A DNA stretch of 22,557 bases, from contig JAISRM010000058.1 of the NCBI GenBank assembly GCA_031273645.1, positions 1 through 22,557 of the forward strand, read 5' to 3'. This document shows positions 16,081 to 22,557 of this stretch, one piece after another. The notes under the pieces are model-generated. The model was not told where the DNA came from and searched no databases. It saw only the letters and a program-made list of their open reading frames with translations. How positions within the stretch are numbered: the first letter of the stretch is position 1; each line of letters opens with the position of its first letter. This stretch comes from Endomicrobium sp. (lineage in GTDB: Bacteria > Elusimicrobiota > Endomicrobiia > Endomicrobiales > Endomicrobiaceae). The position numbers and the translations under genes are program-made.

Positions 16081-16116
16081 AATACAAGGTTCCTTTTTGA
16101 AACGGAACCTTGTATT
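16081..16116. terminator. Bidirectional intrinsic terminator between hydG and the ankyrin lipoprotein gene
   Basis: A perfect 13-bp stem, AATACAAGGTTCC (16081-16093) with GGAACCTTGTATT (16104-16116), surrounds a 10-nt loop. T-rich sequence follows on the plus strand (TTTATTTT), and an A-rich flank gives a U-rich tail on the minus strand. It lies 33 nt after the hydG stop and 22 nt after the convergent gene's stop, so it can serve both. Confidence 0.9.
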
Positions 16117-16137
16117 TTTATTTTAACGCGCAAATTC

Positions 16138-17733
16138 TTACTTTTTCTTTATGTCTTTAGACTGTTTTGAATTTTTCTCCTGCTGCTGTTTTGTATCGGT
16201 ATCTTTGCTCTGCTTGCTTTGCGCAGAAGAACTTACTTTTTCTGCAGGCTCATTTGATTTTTGCGCGCTTTTTGTATTCTTATCTTCTTTAGACTTCTGT
16301 TGTGTTGAACTTTGTTCTGAACTTTCTTCCGCGCTGTCTTTATCGTCGTCTTTCTTAATTTCTTTAGAAGCTTGTTTGACGTTTTGTTTATTATCGGCAG
16401 TCTGTTTTGATACGGCTTTAGCGCGCGGCTGTTCTTGTTTTACGGGCGTTTCATTTTGTTTTTGACTTATTTTACCGTCATTCTTTTGCGTTTGTTCGGA
16501 TTTTTGCGGCTGTTTTACATTGTCATTTTGACGAGCTGCCGGCAAAATTATTTTTTCCTGAGCGGCGGGTTTAACTTCTTTTACGGGTTCTCTTCTGTCA
16601 TCGGATTTTTGCGGCTGTTTTATATCATCATTATGCTGAGATCTTTGCGGTTCTTTTTCAATTTTCAGACCGACGCTGCGGTTATTGTCAGAATCAGGTT
16701 TTAATTTTATATCTTTTGCGTCGCGCTTATTTGCGTCGGATTTGTCGTTGCGGTCATTGCGTTGCTCGTACTTATGCTGCGCGTTCGGCGGCGCTTTGCG
16801 TTTTGGCAGTTCGCTGCGCAAATATCTTTCTATTTCGGGTTTTTTAGCAAAATGCAAAGCATCATGTTTATTTCTGTTTTGAATATCAATATCGGCGCCT
16901 TTATTTACCAAAAATGTTACGCCTTGCAAATTTCCCGCCTCAACGGCAAGCATTAAAGGCGTATATCCGTCTTCGTCAACGGCATTTATTTTTACTTTTG
17001 AAGAATTGAAAACAAATTCCAACAAAACGCCGTTGTTTTTTTGCGCGGCATAAAATATAAGTCCGCGCCCTTTAGCGTCAAGAATATCGGGATCGGCGCC
17101 GGCGCGCAGCAACAGTTTCATGGCGCTTAAATTTCCCAGCTTGCACGCTTTAAGCAAGGCGTAATCAGCATCTCTTTTAGCGGCAAAATCACTTCTTTTG
17201 CCGGCGCCGTTGCTTAAAAGATAAGATAAAATTACGGTATCGCTTTCATGCACCGCGTCTTGTAAAATGCCCGGAGAGCGCATATCCGCGCCGTTAAGAA
17301 CCATAAGCTTTACCAATGCAAAATTATTTTTTTTGACGGCCGTCTCAAAAGGAGTCGTATCGTTTACTCTCCAATTAATTTGTGCGCCGCTGCGTATAAG
17401 ATACTCGGCGATTCTTGAATTTCCTCTTCTTACCGTTTCAAGCAGCGCCGTAGGCTCGTATTTTGAACTGTAATGCGTTTCATTTACGTCTTCGCCGTTT
17501 TCAACCAAAAATCTCACTCTTTCAAAATCATTGATTGAGGCGGCATGTATCAGCGGAGTTGTTCCGTCGATAATCTCTTTTGCCGGAACGTTTGCGTATA
17601 TAACCGGATCTTGCGCGCCCACAGTTATTATCGTTTTTCTTACAGTATTAGGACGTGAAACGGTATGTATCGTGCATCCTGCAAAAAAAAGCAATATAAA
17701 TGCCGCATATATTAAGCTTTTTTTATATATCAT
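16138..17733 (-). CDS. Ankyrin-repeat lipoprotein with a long K/Q/S-rich disordered tail
   Basis: The 531-residue product starts with a lipoprotein signal (lipobox FAGC, Cys at residue 20, next residue Thr, so probably not held in the inner membrane by an Asp rule). Residues about 57-305 form some seven or eight ankyrin repeats, for example VNKGADIDIQNRNKHDALHF and EDGYTPLMLAVEAGNLQG. From about residue 310 to the end is low-complexity, highly charged sequence rich in Lys, Gln, Ser, Asp and Asn, with no predicted fold. It includes two copies of a KQPQKS motif 35 residues apart. The start has an AAGGAGA ribosome site placed over the end of the upstream gene, and its ATG is 2 nt after that gene's stop, so the two form an operon. 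The role is unknown; tethering to a protein or to the cell wall is a guess. Confidence 0.85.
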   Translation of the reverse strand: MIYKKSLIYAAFILLFFAGCTIHTVSRPNTVRKTIITVGAQDPVIYANVPAKEIIDGTTPLIHAASINDFERVRFLVENGEDVNETHYSSKYEPTALLETVRRGNSRIAEYLIRSGAQINWRVNDTTPFETAVKKNNFALVKLMVLNGADMRSPGILQDAVHESDTVILSYLLSNGAGKRSDFAAKRDADYALLKACKLGNLSAMKLLLRAGADPDILDAKGRGLIFYAAQKNNGVLLEFVFNSSKVKINAVDEDGYTPLMLAVEAGNLQGVTFLVNKGADIDIQNRNKHDALHFAKKPEIERYLRSELPKRKAPPNAQHKYEQRNDRNDKSDANKRDAKDIKLKPDSDNNRSVGLKIEKEPQRSQHNDDIKQPQKSDDRREPVKEVKPAAQEKIILPAARQNDNVKQPQKSEQTQKNDGKISQKQNETPVKQEQPRAKAVSKQTADNKQNVKQASKEIKKDDDKDSAEESSEQSSTQQKSKEDKNTKSAQKSNEPAEKVSSSAQSKQSKDTDTKQQQEKNSKQSKDIKKK

Positions 17734-17735
17734 CT

Positions 17736-18302
17736 CTATCTCCTTTTATCTTTTTTTTGCGGATGTTTTTTTGACGGTCTGAGCAGATCTCTGATACGTT
17801 TATCCGAAGCGGAAGCATAATCGTAAGCCGTTCTTGCGTGTCTGTCTCTGGCAGTTATGTCGGCTCCCGAATCTTTTAACTGTTTTACGCAGCTGTAATG
17901 TCCGGCATAAGCGGCAAACATCAACGGAGTGGCTCCGTCATTATCATGTATATTGATTCTTGCTCTGTTATTTATCAAAAAACGTAAAATTTCAGTATTT
18001 CCTTTTGCCGCCGCATAAAATATCGCGGTGCGCCCTTCTCTGTCGGAACCGTTAACATCGACTTTTCCGCTTACGAGACGTCTGACGGACTGCAAATCAT
18101 TTTTATTTACGGCGCGTATCAGCTGCAGGGAATCTTTGCGCTGCGCAGGCGGCGGAGATTTTTTATCGCGCATATGTTTGTCGTCGGGACCGTCATCATC
18201 TATAAATGTAATATTTAAGCGTATGCCGTCTGCAAAAACCGTTCCGGTAAAACCCGATACAAATAAACAAATTAAAACTGCTGCAATCATTTTTAACTTC
18301 AT
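17736..18302 (-). CDS. Small exported ankyrin-repeat protein
   Basis: The 188-residue product has a signal peptide ending near residue 24 (hydrophobic AAVLICLFVSGF, cleavage context VFA before DGIRL). An acidic then proline-rich linker follows (DDDGPDDKH, SPPPAQ). Four ankyrin units cover about residues 55-172, for example EGRTAIFYAAAKGNTEILRF and DGATPLMFAAYAGHYSCVKQ. The tail is strongly basic (KKHPQKKDKRR). A very strong AAGGAGG lies before the ATG, and a candidate promoter lies 33 bp upstream. It is the first gene of a two-gene operon with the ankyrin lipoprotein. It may bind the same partner as that protein; nothing in the sequence identifies the partner. Confidence 0.85.
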   Translation of the reverse strand: MKLKMIAAVLICLFVSGFTGTVFADGIRLNITFIDDDGPDDKHMRDKKSPPPAQRKDSLQLIRAVNKNDLQSVRRLVSGKVDVNGSDREGRTAIFYAAAKGNTEILRFLINNRARINIHDNDGATPLMFAAYAGHYSCVKQLKDSGADITARDRHARTAYDYASASDKRIRDLLRPSKKHPQKKDKRR

Positions 18303-18334
18303 TTCGCCCTCCTCCTTTTTTCATAATGAACTTA

Positions 18335-18363
18335 AATCTACATTATTTTATTGCAAATGACAA
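18335..18363 (-). promoter_or_regulatory. Predicted promoter of the ankyrin operon
   Basis: On the minus strand, TTGTCA (18358-18363) is followed after 17 bp by TAGATT (18335-18340), which matches the -10 consensus at four of six positions. It points into the small ankyrin gene and is back to back with the pilin promoter. Confidence 0.5.
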
Positions 18364-18377
18364 CACGCGAATTCAAT

Positions 18378-18421
18378 TACAAAACAAACAATTACAAAAC
18401 TACAAAACAAAACTACAAAAC
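18378..18421. repeat. Four TACAAAAC repeats between divergent promoters
   Basis: TACAAAAC occurs at 18378-18385, 18393-18400, 18401-18408 and 18414-18421, in a G-free A/C tract. The block lies between the -35 box of the ankyrin promoter and the -35 box of the pilin promoter. The last copy ends 2 bp before the pilin -35. The position suits binding sites for a shared regulator. Confidence 0.7.
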
Positions 18422-18423
18422 TA

Positions 18424-18452
18424 TTGCAAAAAATGTAATATTTATATATACT
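18424..18452 (+). promoter_or_regulatory. Predicted strong sigma70 promoter of the first pilin gene
   Basis: TTGCAA (18424-18429) and TATACT (18447-18452) are separated by exactly 17 bp. The expected transcript would have a leader of about 60 nt before the ATG at 18523. Confidence 0.65.
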
Positions 18453-18468
18453 TATGACACATTTAAAA

Positions 18469-18497
18469 TTAACCGGCGTATTTTAGGTATCGGTTAA
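18469..18497 (+). other. Leader hairpin of the pilin mRNA
   Basis: TTAACCG (18469-18475) pairs with CGGTTAA (18491-18497) around a 15-nt loop, close to the predicted 5' end of the transcript and upstream of the ribosome site AAGGGAG. It could protect the mRNA from decay or modulate translation; this is inferred from position. Confidence 0.4.
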
Positions 18498-18522
18498 AAT
18501 AAAAAAAAGGGAGAACAAGCGT

Positions 18523-18918
18523 ATGAAAAAAACAAAAGGTTTTACATTAGTAGAGTTGGTTATCGTTATTGTTATTGTAGGTATTTTGTCAATTGTAGCA
18601 GTGCCTATTTACAGAGGCTACACAAGAAAGGCTATGGCTTCCGAAGGTAAATCTCTCTTGGGTTCAATTCAGACTTCAGAGAAAATTTACTACGCAGAAT
18701 ACGGCAACTTCTACACCATTACAGGATCGACCGCCTATAACCCACTTCTCGACGTTGATGCAAGAGCTAATAAGTATTTCACGGCTTATTCGGTTACGTC
18801 GACAACTCCTTCTGACGAGTTTGGCGCTACGACTGTTGGCATGGGCGGAGCTTCGGGAATTACTCTTTCGCTTTCCGCAAGGTCAGCCGGTCAGGTAACG
18901 ACGTTAGAAACAATCTAA
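18523..18918 (+). CDS. Type IV pilin-like protein (PilE/PilA family)
   Basis: The 131-residue prepilin has a 6-residue leader and the classical prepilin peptidase site KG-FTLVE. Mature Phe1 and Glu5 are present, then a hydrophobic helix (LVIVIVIVGILSIVAVPIY) that packs in the pilus core. The C-terminal globular part, about 95 residues, has no cysteine, so it lacks the disulfide-bonded D-region of Neisseria-type pilins. A motif DARANKYF in the globular part recurs in the next gene. AAGGGAG precedes the ATG by about 9 nt. The gene has its own promoter and ends at a strong terminator, as expected for an abundant structural pilin. No pilus assembly genes are in the window. Confidence 0.93.
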   Translation: MKKTKGFTLVELVIVIVIVGILSIVAVPIYRGYTRKAMASEGKSLLGSIQTSEKIYYAEYGNFYTITGSTAYNPLLDVDARANKYFTAYSVTSTTPSDEFGATTVGMGGASGITLSLSARSAGQVTTLETI

Positions 18919-18928
18919 GCATTAATAT

Positions 18929-18966
18929 CAAAAGCCTCCCTAATATTAGGGAGGCTTTTGTTTTTT
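18929..18966 (+). terminator. Intrinsic terminator between the two pilin genes
   Basis: A perfect inverted repeat (14-bp usable stem from CAAAAGCCTCCCTA with TAGGGAGGCTTTTG around a 4-nt loop) at 18929-18960 is followed by six T's (18961-18966). It begins 11 nt after the first pilin stop, and the next pilin begins 12 nt after it. Confidence 0.93.
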
Positions 18967-18977
18967 ACGGAGAAAAT

Positions 18978-19412
18978 ATGCTGAAATCTAAAGACGGTTT
19001 TTCTCTTGCCGAATTGGCGATCACTTTGGTTATCACTTCCGTTCTCATATTTATAGGTTCGACGGTTTATAAAGCTAACGAGCATAAAGCCGTTATTGCA
19101 GAAGGATTGCAGTTAATAAGCACTATTAAAGAACAGGAAGATTTAAGAATGGCTTTTAACGATAGCGGAGATTTGTCAAAGAATTTTGTAGCTATACCTG
19201 AAACTGATTTTTATGTATTTCAGCAGGATTCTTTTACGATAGCGACTATTGAAATAGATGCCAGAATCAACAAATATTTCAGAAAATTTCAGGTAAGGGT
19301 TGATCCTTCGGAAGGAAGTTATGTGGCCGAAGCTTATTATGACGCTAAAGCTACGGTTATACTTTCAGGTTCGGATTCTTCTCCGTATGTTCTTGAAACT
19401 ATTTGGAAATAA
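18978..19412 (+). CDS. Second, divergent type IV pilin-like protein
   Basis: The 144-residue prepilin has a 7-residue leader and a prepilin peptidase site DG-FSLAE, with Phe1 and Glu5 kept and a hydrophobic helix (LAITLVITSVLIFIGSTVY). The globular part is cysteine-free and shares the motifs DARINKYF and, near the end, LETI with the first pilin, so the two are paralogs. Asp replaces the usual Lys/Arg at -2 of the processing site. The ribosome site is GGAG, 8 nt upstream. It has no visible promoter of its own and would be read through the preceding terminator, so a lower-level minor pilin is likely. It converges with recN. Confidence 0.9.
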   Translation: MLKSKDGFSLAELAITLVITSVLIFIGSTVYKANEHKAVIAEGLQLISTIKEQEDLRMAFNDSGDLSKNFVAIPETDFYVFQQDSFTIATIEIDARINKYFRKFQVRVDPSEGSYVAEAYYDAKATVILSGSDSSPYVLETIWK

Positions 19413-19447
19413 GTTTCTCGTTAATTTGTTAAACGCGACCGATTGTT

Positions 19448-21115
19448 TTATAATGCGGAGTTGATTAAATCTTTGGCGTGTTCAATTGCTGATTTTGTTA
19501 TTGTTTGACCTGATATCATCCGCGCAATTTCTTCAATGTGCTCGTCTGCAGTAAGAATTTTAGCTTTTGTGAAAGTGCGCAAATTTTGGGTTTCTTTATA
19601 AATTTTTATGTGATTGTTTGAAAATGCCGCAGTTTGCGCAAGATGCGTTATTAAAAATACCTGCTTTTTTCCTGCCAGCAGCAACAATTGTCTGCCTATT
19701 TTTTCTCCGGTTTTTCCTCCGGTTCCGGTATCTATTTCGTCAAATATTACTGTGCGGCTTTTAGAGCTTTGCGATTTTGAAGCTATTTCAATAGCCAGAA
19801 GAACTCTTGAAAGTTCTCCTCCGGAAGCCGTGCTTGCTAAAGGAAGGATCTTTTCTCCTCTGTTTGCGCAGAACATAAATTCCACAGAGTCGCTGCCGTT
19901 TGCCGACGGTTCTTTAGTTGTAAATTGTATGTCAAAAACGGCGTCGTTTATTTCAAGGCGCGAAAGTTCTTTTGTTACGGCTTTGCAAAACGCTTGCGCG
20001 GCTTTTTTTCTTTTTTGCGTTATCTGCGCGCAAAGCCGGGACAAGTTTTCCGTTTTCTTGGCAAGTTCTTTTTCAAGCTTTTCGCTGTTTTCTTCGTAAC
20101 CTTTAAGCAAACGCAGCTCTTTTTGCGTCAGGTCGGCGTAATTTAAAATTTCCTCTATAGTAGAGCCGTATTTTTTCTTTAATTTTTTTATAAGCTCGGC
20201 TCTTTCAAGAGCGGCGTTGAATTTTTCCGGATTTAAATCGGTTTTTGCCAATATGCTTTCAATTTCTCTGTAAGCTTCCTGCGCCTGATAAAAAGACTGT
20301 TCTATAAGCGAAAGCGCTTCGGCTGCGTCTGCTCCGTAATTGTTTATGTTTTCAATATTTTTTTTTGCTTTGGTTATTTTTGCAAGAGCCGAGCCGTCTT
20401 CGCCGTAAAGCAGCGACACCGTCTCGCCGGCAAGCGTCGATATTTTTTCGGCGTTTTTAAGTTTGGGCAGCTCGTTTTCAATTTTGTCGTCTTCTCCGGG
20501 TTCGAGATTTGCGTCGTTAATTTCCTGAAGCTGAAAAGAGTATAAGTCTATCTTTCTTTCTCTTTGCGCTTCAGACATATTAAATGCCTCTAAAGCGGCT
20601 TTTATTTCTTCAACATGCCCGTAAAGTTCTTTTGCTTCCTGAAGAAGCGGCAAAATATCCGGAATTTCTCCGTCGAGAATTTCAAGCTGGGATTCGCGGC
20701 TTAAAAGAGAATGCTTTTCGTTTTGATCGTGAAAATTTATAAGAAGTTCTCCAAGCGACGAGAGAGTGGAAAGATTGACGGGCGAATCGTTTATAAACGC
20801 TTTGCTTTTTCCCGTATTTTCGACGGTGCGGCGCAATAATATCGCTGCGTTATCATTTAAAGGAATAGATAAATTTTCAAGAAAAGAATTTATTTCGACG
20901 TTTTCGCATTCAAACACGGCCGAAATTGCGCAAATTGAGCAGCCTGCGCGTATGGCGGAAGAATCGGCTCTGGCGCCTGTAAGAAGTTCTATTGATTTTA
21001 TGAGTATCGATTTTCCGGCGCCCGTTTCTCCGGTTATGGCGGTAAAGCCTGCGTGAAAATCAATATTCAAATCTTCGATCAAAGCGTAATTTTTTATGGA
21101 TAAATTCGTAAGCAT
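19448..21115 (-). CDS. recN: RecN, SMC-like DNA repair ATPase
   Basis: RecN is a cohesin/SMC-like protein of double-strand-break repair. The 555-residue length is typical. Walker A is GETGAGKS (Lys35), two long coiled-coil arms cover about residues 150-380, and the C-terminal ATPase half has the signature ASGGELSRVLLAIE and Walker B FDEIDTGTGG, followed by FLITHLAQTAAF. The Walker B tail GTGG replaces the more common GISG. It lies 44 nt downstream of nadK on the same strand, a frequent nadK-recN pairing in bacteria. The ATG at 21115 has no strong ribosome site, which may mean coupling to nadK. Confidence 0.96.
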   Translation of the reverse strand: MLTNLSIKNYALIEDLNIDFHAGFTAITGETGAGKSILIKSIELLTGARADSSAIRAGCSICAISAVFECENVEINSFLENLSIPLNDNAAILLRRTVENTGKSKAFINDSPVNLSTLSSLGELLINFHDQNEKHSLLSRESQLEILDGEIPDILPLLQEAKELYGHVEEIKAALEAFNMSEAQRERKIDLYSFQLQEINDANLEPGEDDKIENELPKLKNAEKISTLAGETVSLLYGEDGSALAKITKAKKNIENINNYGADAAEALSLIEQSFYQAQEAYREIESILAKTDLNPEKFNAALERAELIKKLKKKYGSTIEEILNYADLTQKELRLLKGYEENSEKLEKELAKKTENLSRLCAQITQKRKKAAQAFCKAVTKELSRLEINDAVFDIQFTTKEPSANGSDSVEFMFCANRGEKILPLASTASGGELSRVLLAIEIASKSQSSKSRTVIFDEIDTGTGGKTGEKIGRQLLLLAGKKQVFLITHLAQTAAFSNNHIKIYKETQNLRTFTKAKILTADEHIEEIARMISGQTITKSAIEHAKDLINSAL

Positions 21116-21159
21116 AAGCGGTTAACGGCGGATAAATTGCTTGTCCGCGGCGTTTAACT

Positions 21160-21975
21160 TTAAACGCTCCAATGTAATTTTTTCTTAAGAGTTTCAAAAA
21201 AAGATTTGCTGCAATTTTTTATCAGCTTAAGGTTTTTTTTGTACAGAGATAACTTTACGCGGCACCCCGGAGGAATGTAAAAATTTTCCTGACCGTCTAT
21301 TGAAATAAGAATTTTTCCCGCATTGTCTTTGTTTTTTGCCGACAGATACAAAACGCTTTTGTCCGACAATATCATAGGTCTTTGCGTAAGAGTGTGAGGG
21401 GAGATCGGCGTAAGCAGAAAAACCGGAAGATTTGGGTAAACTATCGGGCCGGAAGCTGCCAGAGAGTAAGCCGTCGAACCTGTCGGGACGGCTATAATCA
21501 TGCCGTCGCATTTGTATTCCACAGTAAATTTTTTGTCTATGTTTACGTTGACCGTAATAAGTTTTACGCCCGATCTTATTACGCAGTCGTTTGCGGCTAC
21601 GGTTTTTATTTTTTTGCCGTTATGGGCAAATTCTACCGACAGCAGTATTCTTTTTTCTACTTTGACTCCGATTTGAAGAATATTTTTTAGCAGGGCGTAA
21701 ATTTCGTTTGTGTCCGTATCGGTAAGAAAACCCAAAGAGCCGAGATTAATGCCTTTTACCGGCACGGACAAAGGGGCAAAAGTTCTTATAACTTTAAGCA
21801 TTGTTCCGTCGCCGCCGACCGATAAAACAAAATCTGCTTTTTTTGCCTTAATATCGTGCGATTCGCATGTAAAAACTCTGCATTTGTTGTTTTTCAGCCA
21901 TGCCGCTATTTCAAGAGCAAGTTTTTTTGCATTTGCCTTTGCTCCGTTATATATCACTCCCGCGCTGTAATTCAT
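21160..21975 (-). CDS. nadK: NAD kinase (ATP/polyphosphate-NAD kinase)
   Basis: NadK phosphorylates NAD+ to NADP+ in the cytoplasm. The 271-residue protein carries the catalytic GGDGT motif at residues 54-58 (Asp56), then GINLGSLGFLTD, the NE/D-like segment AANDCVI, and the substrate-binding PTGSTAYSLAASGPIVYP. Length is normal for bacterial NadK. An AGGA lies upstream of the ATG. It starts a minus-strand unit with recN. It is divergent from the PaaK-like gene across a 90-bp AT-rich region that must hold both promoters. Confidence 0.96.
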   Translation of the reverse strand: MNYSAGVIYNGAKANAKKLALEIAAWLKNNKCRVFTCESHDIKAKKADFVLSVGGDGTMLKVIRTFAPLSVPVKGINLGSLGFLTDTDTNEIYALLKNILQIGVKVEKRILLSVEFAHNGKKIKTVAANDCVIRSGVKLITVNVNIDKKFTVEYKCDGMIIAVPTGSTAYSLAASGPIVYPNLPVFLLTPISPHTLTQRPMILSDKSVLYLSAKNKDNAGKILISIDGQENFYIPPGCRVKLSLYKKNLKLIKNCSKSFFETLKKKLHWSV

Positions 21976-22065
21976 TGATTTTTCCTAATATGCTATAATC
22001 TTGATAATATTTTATTAAGTATCATTATATATAAAAAAATATTTTTATAAAAGGCGGATATTCGT
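21976..22065. promoter_or_regulatory. AT-rich divergent promoter region of nadK-recN and the PaaK-like gene
   Basis: The 90-bp gap contains TATAAT (21994-21999) and a TTGATA (22001-22006) with CATTAT (22023-22028) 16 bp later, the latter pointing at the PaaK-like gene. No confident single promoter pair can be chosen for nadK. Confidence 0.4.
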
Positions 22066-22557
22066 ATGTTTTGGCAAAGAGAAATTGAAACGTTAAACCG
22101 CGGTGATTTAAAAAAATTTCAGCTTGAACGATTAAACAAAACGATAGCTATAGCCAAACAATCAAAGTTTTACGGCGTCAAATTAAAAAATATAGGCGAA
22201 CTTTCAGATCTTAAAGAATTGGAAAATTTGCCGTTTACGCATAAGCAAGATCTCAGAGACGGTTTTCCCTACGATTTTTTGACGGTTGAATTAAAAGACG
22301 TCGTGCGGCTGCATTCTTCTTCCGGCACGACGGGAAATCCGACCGTCGTTTATCATACGAAAGGAGACCTTGACAATTGGGCTGATCTGTCGGCAAGATG
22401 CATGTACACGGCGGGAGCAAGAAAAGAAGACATTTTTCAAAATACAATGGGTTACGGTTTGTTTACGGGCGGGCTTGGTTTTCACTACGGAGCCGAAAAA
22501 CTCGGCATGCTCGTAATACCGATAGGACCGGGCAATTCCCAAAGACAAATATGGTTT
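22066..22557 (+). CDS. Phenylacetate-CoA ligase (PaaK)-like adenylate-forming enzyme, 5' part
   Basis: The frame starts at ATG 22066 after an AAGGCGG-like ribosome site and is open through the right edge, so 164 codons are visible. The protein begins MFWQREIETL and contains the AMP/ATP-binding P-loop SSSGTTGNPTVVYHT at about residues 86-100. Segments such as FTHKQDLRDGFPYDF and NTMGYGLFTGGLGFHYGAEK are characteristic of the PaaK branch of the ANL superfamily. Full members have about 430 residues. Such enzymes activate phenylacetate or other aryl acids to CoA thioesters; in anaerobic fermenters they often run with indolepyruvate oxidoreductase in aromatic amino acid use. The specific substrate is not readable here. 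Confidence 0.92.
   Translation, partial: MFWQREIETLNRGDLKKFQLERLNKTIAIAKQSKFYGVKLKNIGELSDLKELENLPFTHKQDLRDGFPYDFLTVELKDVVRLHSSSGTTGNPTVVYHTKGDLDNWADLSARCMYTAGARKEDIFQNTMGYGLFTGGLGFHYGAEKLGMLVIPIGPGNSQRQIWF

Noticed and set aside
16151..16956. Plus-strand open frames opposite the ankyrin lipoprotein gene
   Set aside because: They are antisense reflections of the K/Q/S-rich tail (giving F/L/C-rich products) and lack ribosome sites.
21150..21167. GCGTTTAA/TTAAACGC palindrome at the end of nadK as a terminator
   Set aside because: It has a 2-nt centre, overlaps the nadK stop and lacks a T tract in the direction of transcription; recN follows closely and is probably cotranscribed.
1..22557. tRNA, rRNA, prophage or integrase genes
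   Set aside because: Reading both strands gave no cloverleaf-like, rRNA-like, integrase or transposase sequence that could be supported.

Overview
The window looks like a piece of an anaerobic, Gram-negative (diderm) bacterial chromosome, most likely from the Elusimicrobiota and closest in style to Endomicrobium/Elusimicrobium. This placement is an inference. It rests on AT-leaning, A-tract-rich coding DNA, a complete Tol-Pal envelope system, type IV pilin-like genes with short leaders, several exported ankyrin proteins, and fermentative functions (HydG for [FeFe]-hydrogenase, glycogen branching enzyme, a PaaK-type CoA ligase). No rRNA, tRNA, CRISPR array, prophage or transposase gene was seen.

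Layout. 1-994 is the 3' end of uvrA. 1100-5401 is a tightly packed, permuted Tol-Pal operon in the order pal, cpoB, tolA/tonB-like, tolB, tolQ, tolR, with a good promoter before pal. Downstream on the same strand come a membrane-embedded PHP-domain protein, a GT39/ArnT-like glycosyltransferase, an exported ankyrin protein overlapping that glycosyltransferase by 4 nt, an exported seven-bladed WD40 protein, a stand-alone cyclic-nucleotide-binding-like domain, an AI-2E/PerM family permease and glgB. A non-coding stretch of about 390 bp (14273-14659) is full of palindromes and carries a MITE-like element; it separates glgB from hydG.

hydG ends at a bidirectional terminator shared with a convergent two-gene operon on the minus strand. 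That operon encodes a small exported ankyrin protein and, 2 nt later, an ankyrin lipoprotein with a very long K/Q/S-rich tail. Its promoter diverges from a pilin promoter, and four copies of TACAAAAC lie between the two -35 boxes. Two paralogous pilins follow, separated by a strong intrinsic terminator. recN and nadK lie on the minus strand, and the 5' end of a phenylacetate-CoA-ligase-like gene runs off the right edge.

Functionally the window is envelope-centred. It holds outer-membrane tethering and energy transduction (Tol-Pal), lipid-linked sugar transfer, pilins, and at least four exported repeat-scaffold proteins (three ankyrin, one WD40). The less familiar elements are these exported scaffold proteins, the PHP membrane protein, the promoter-proximal TACAAAAC repeats and the palindrome-rich intergenic element.
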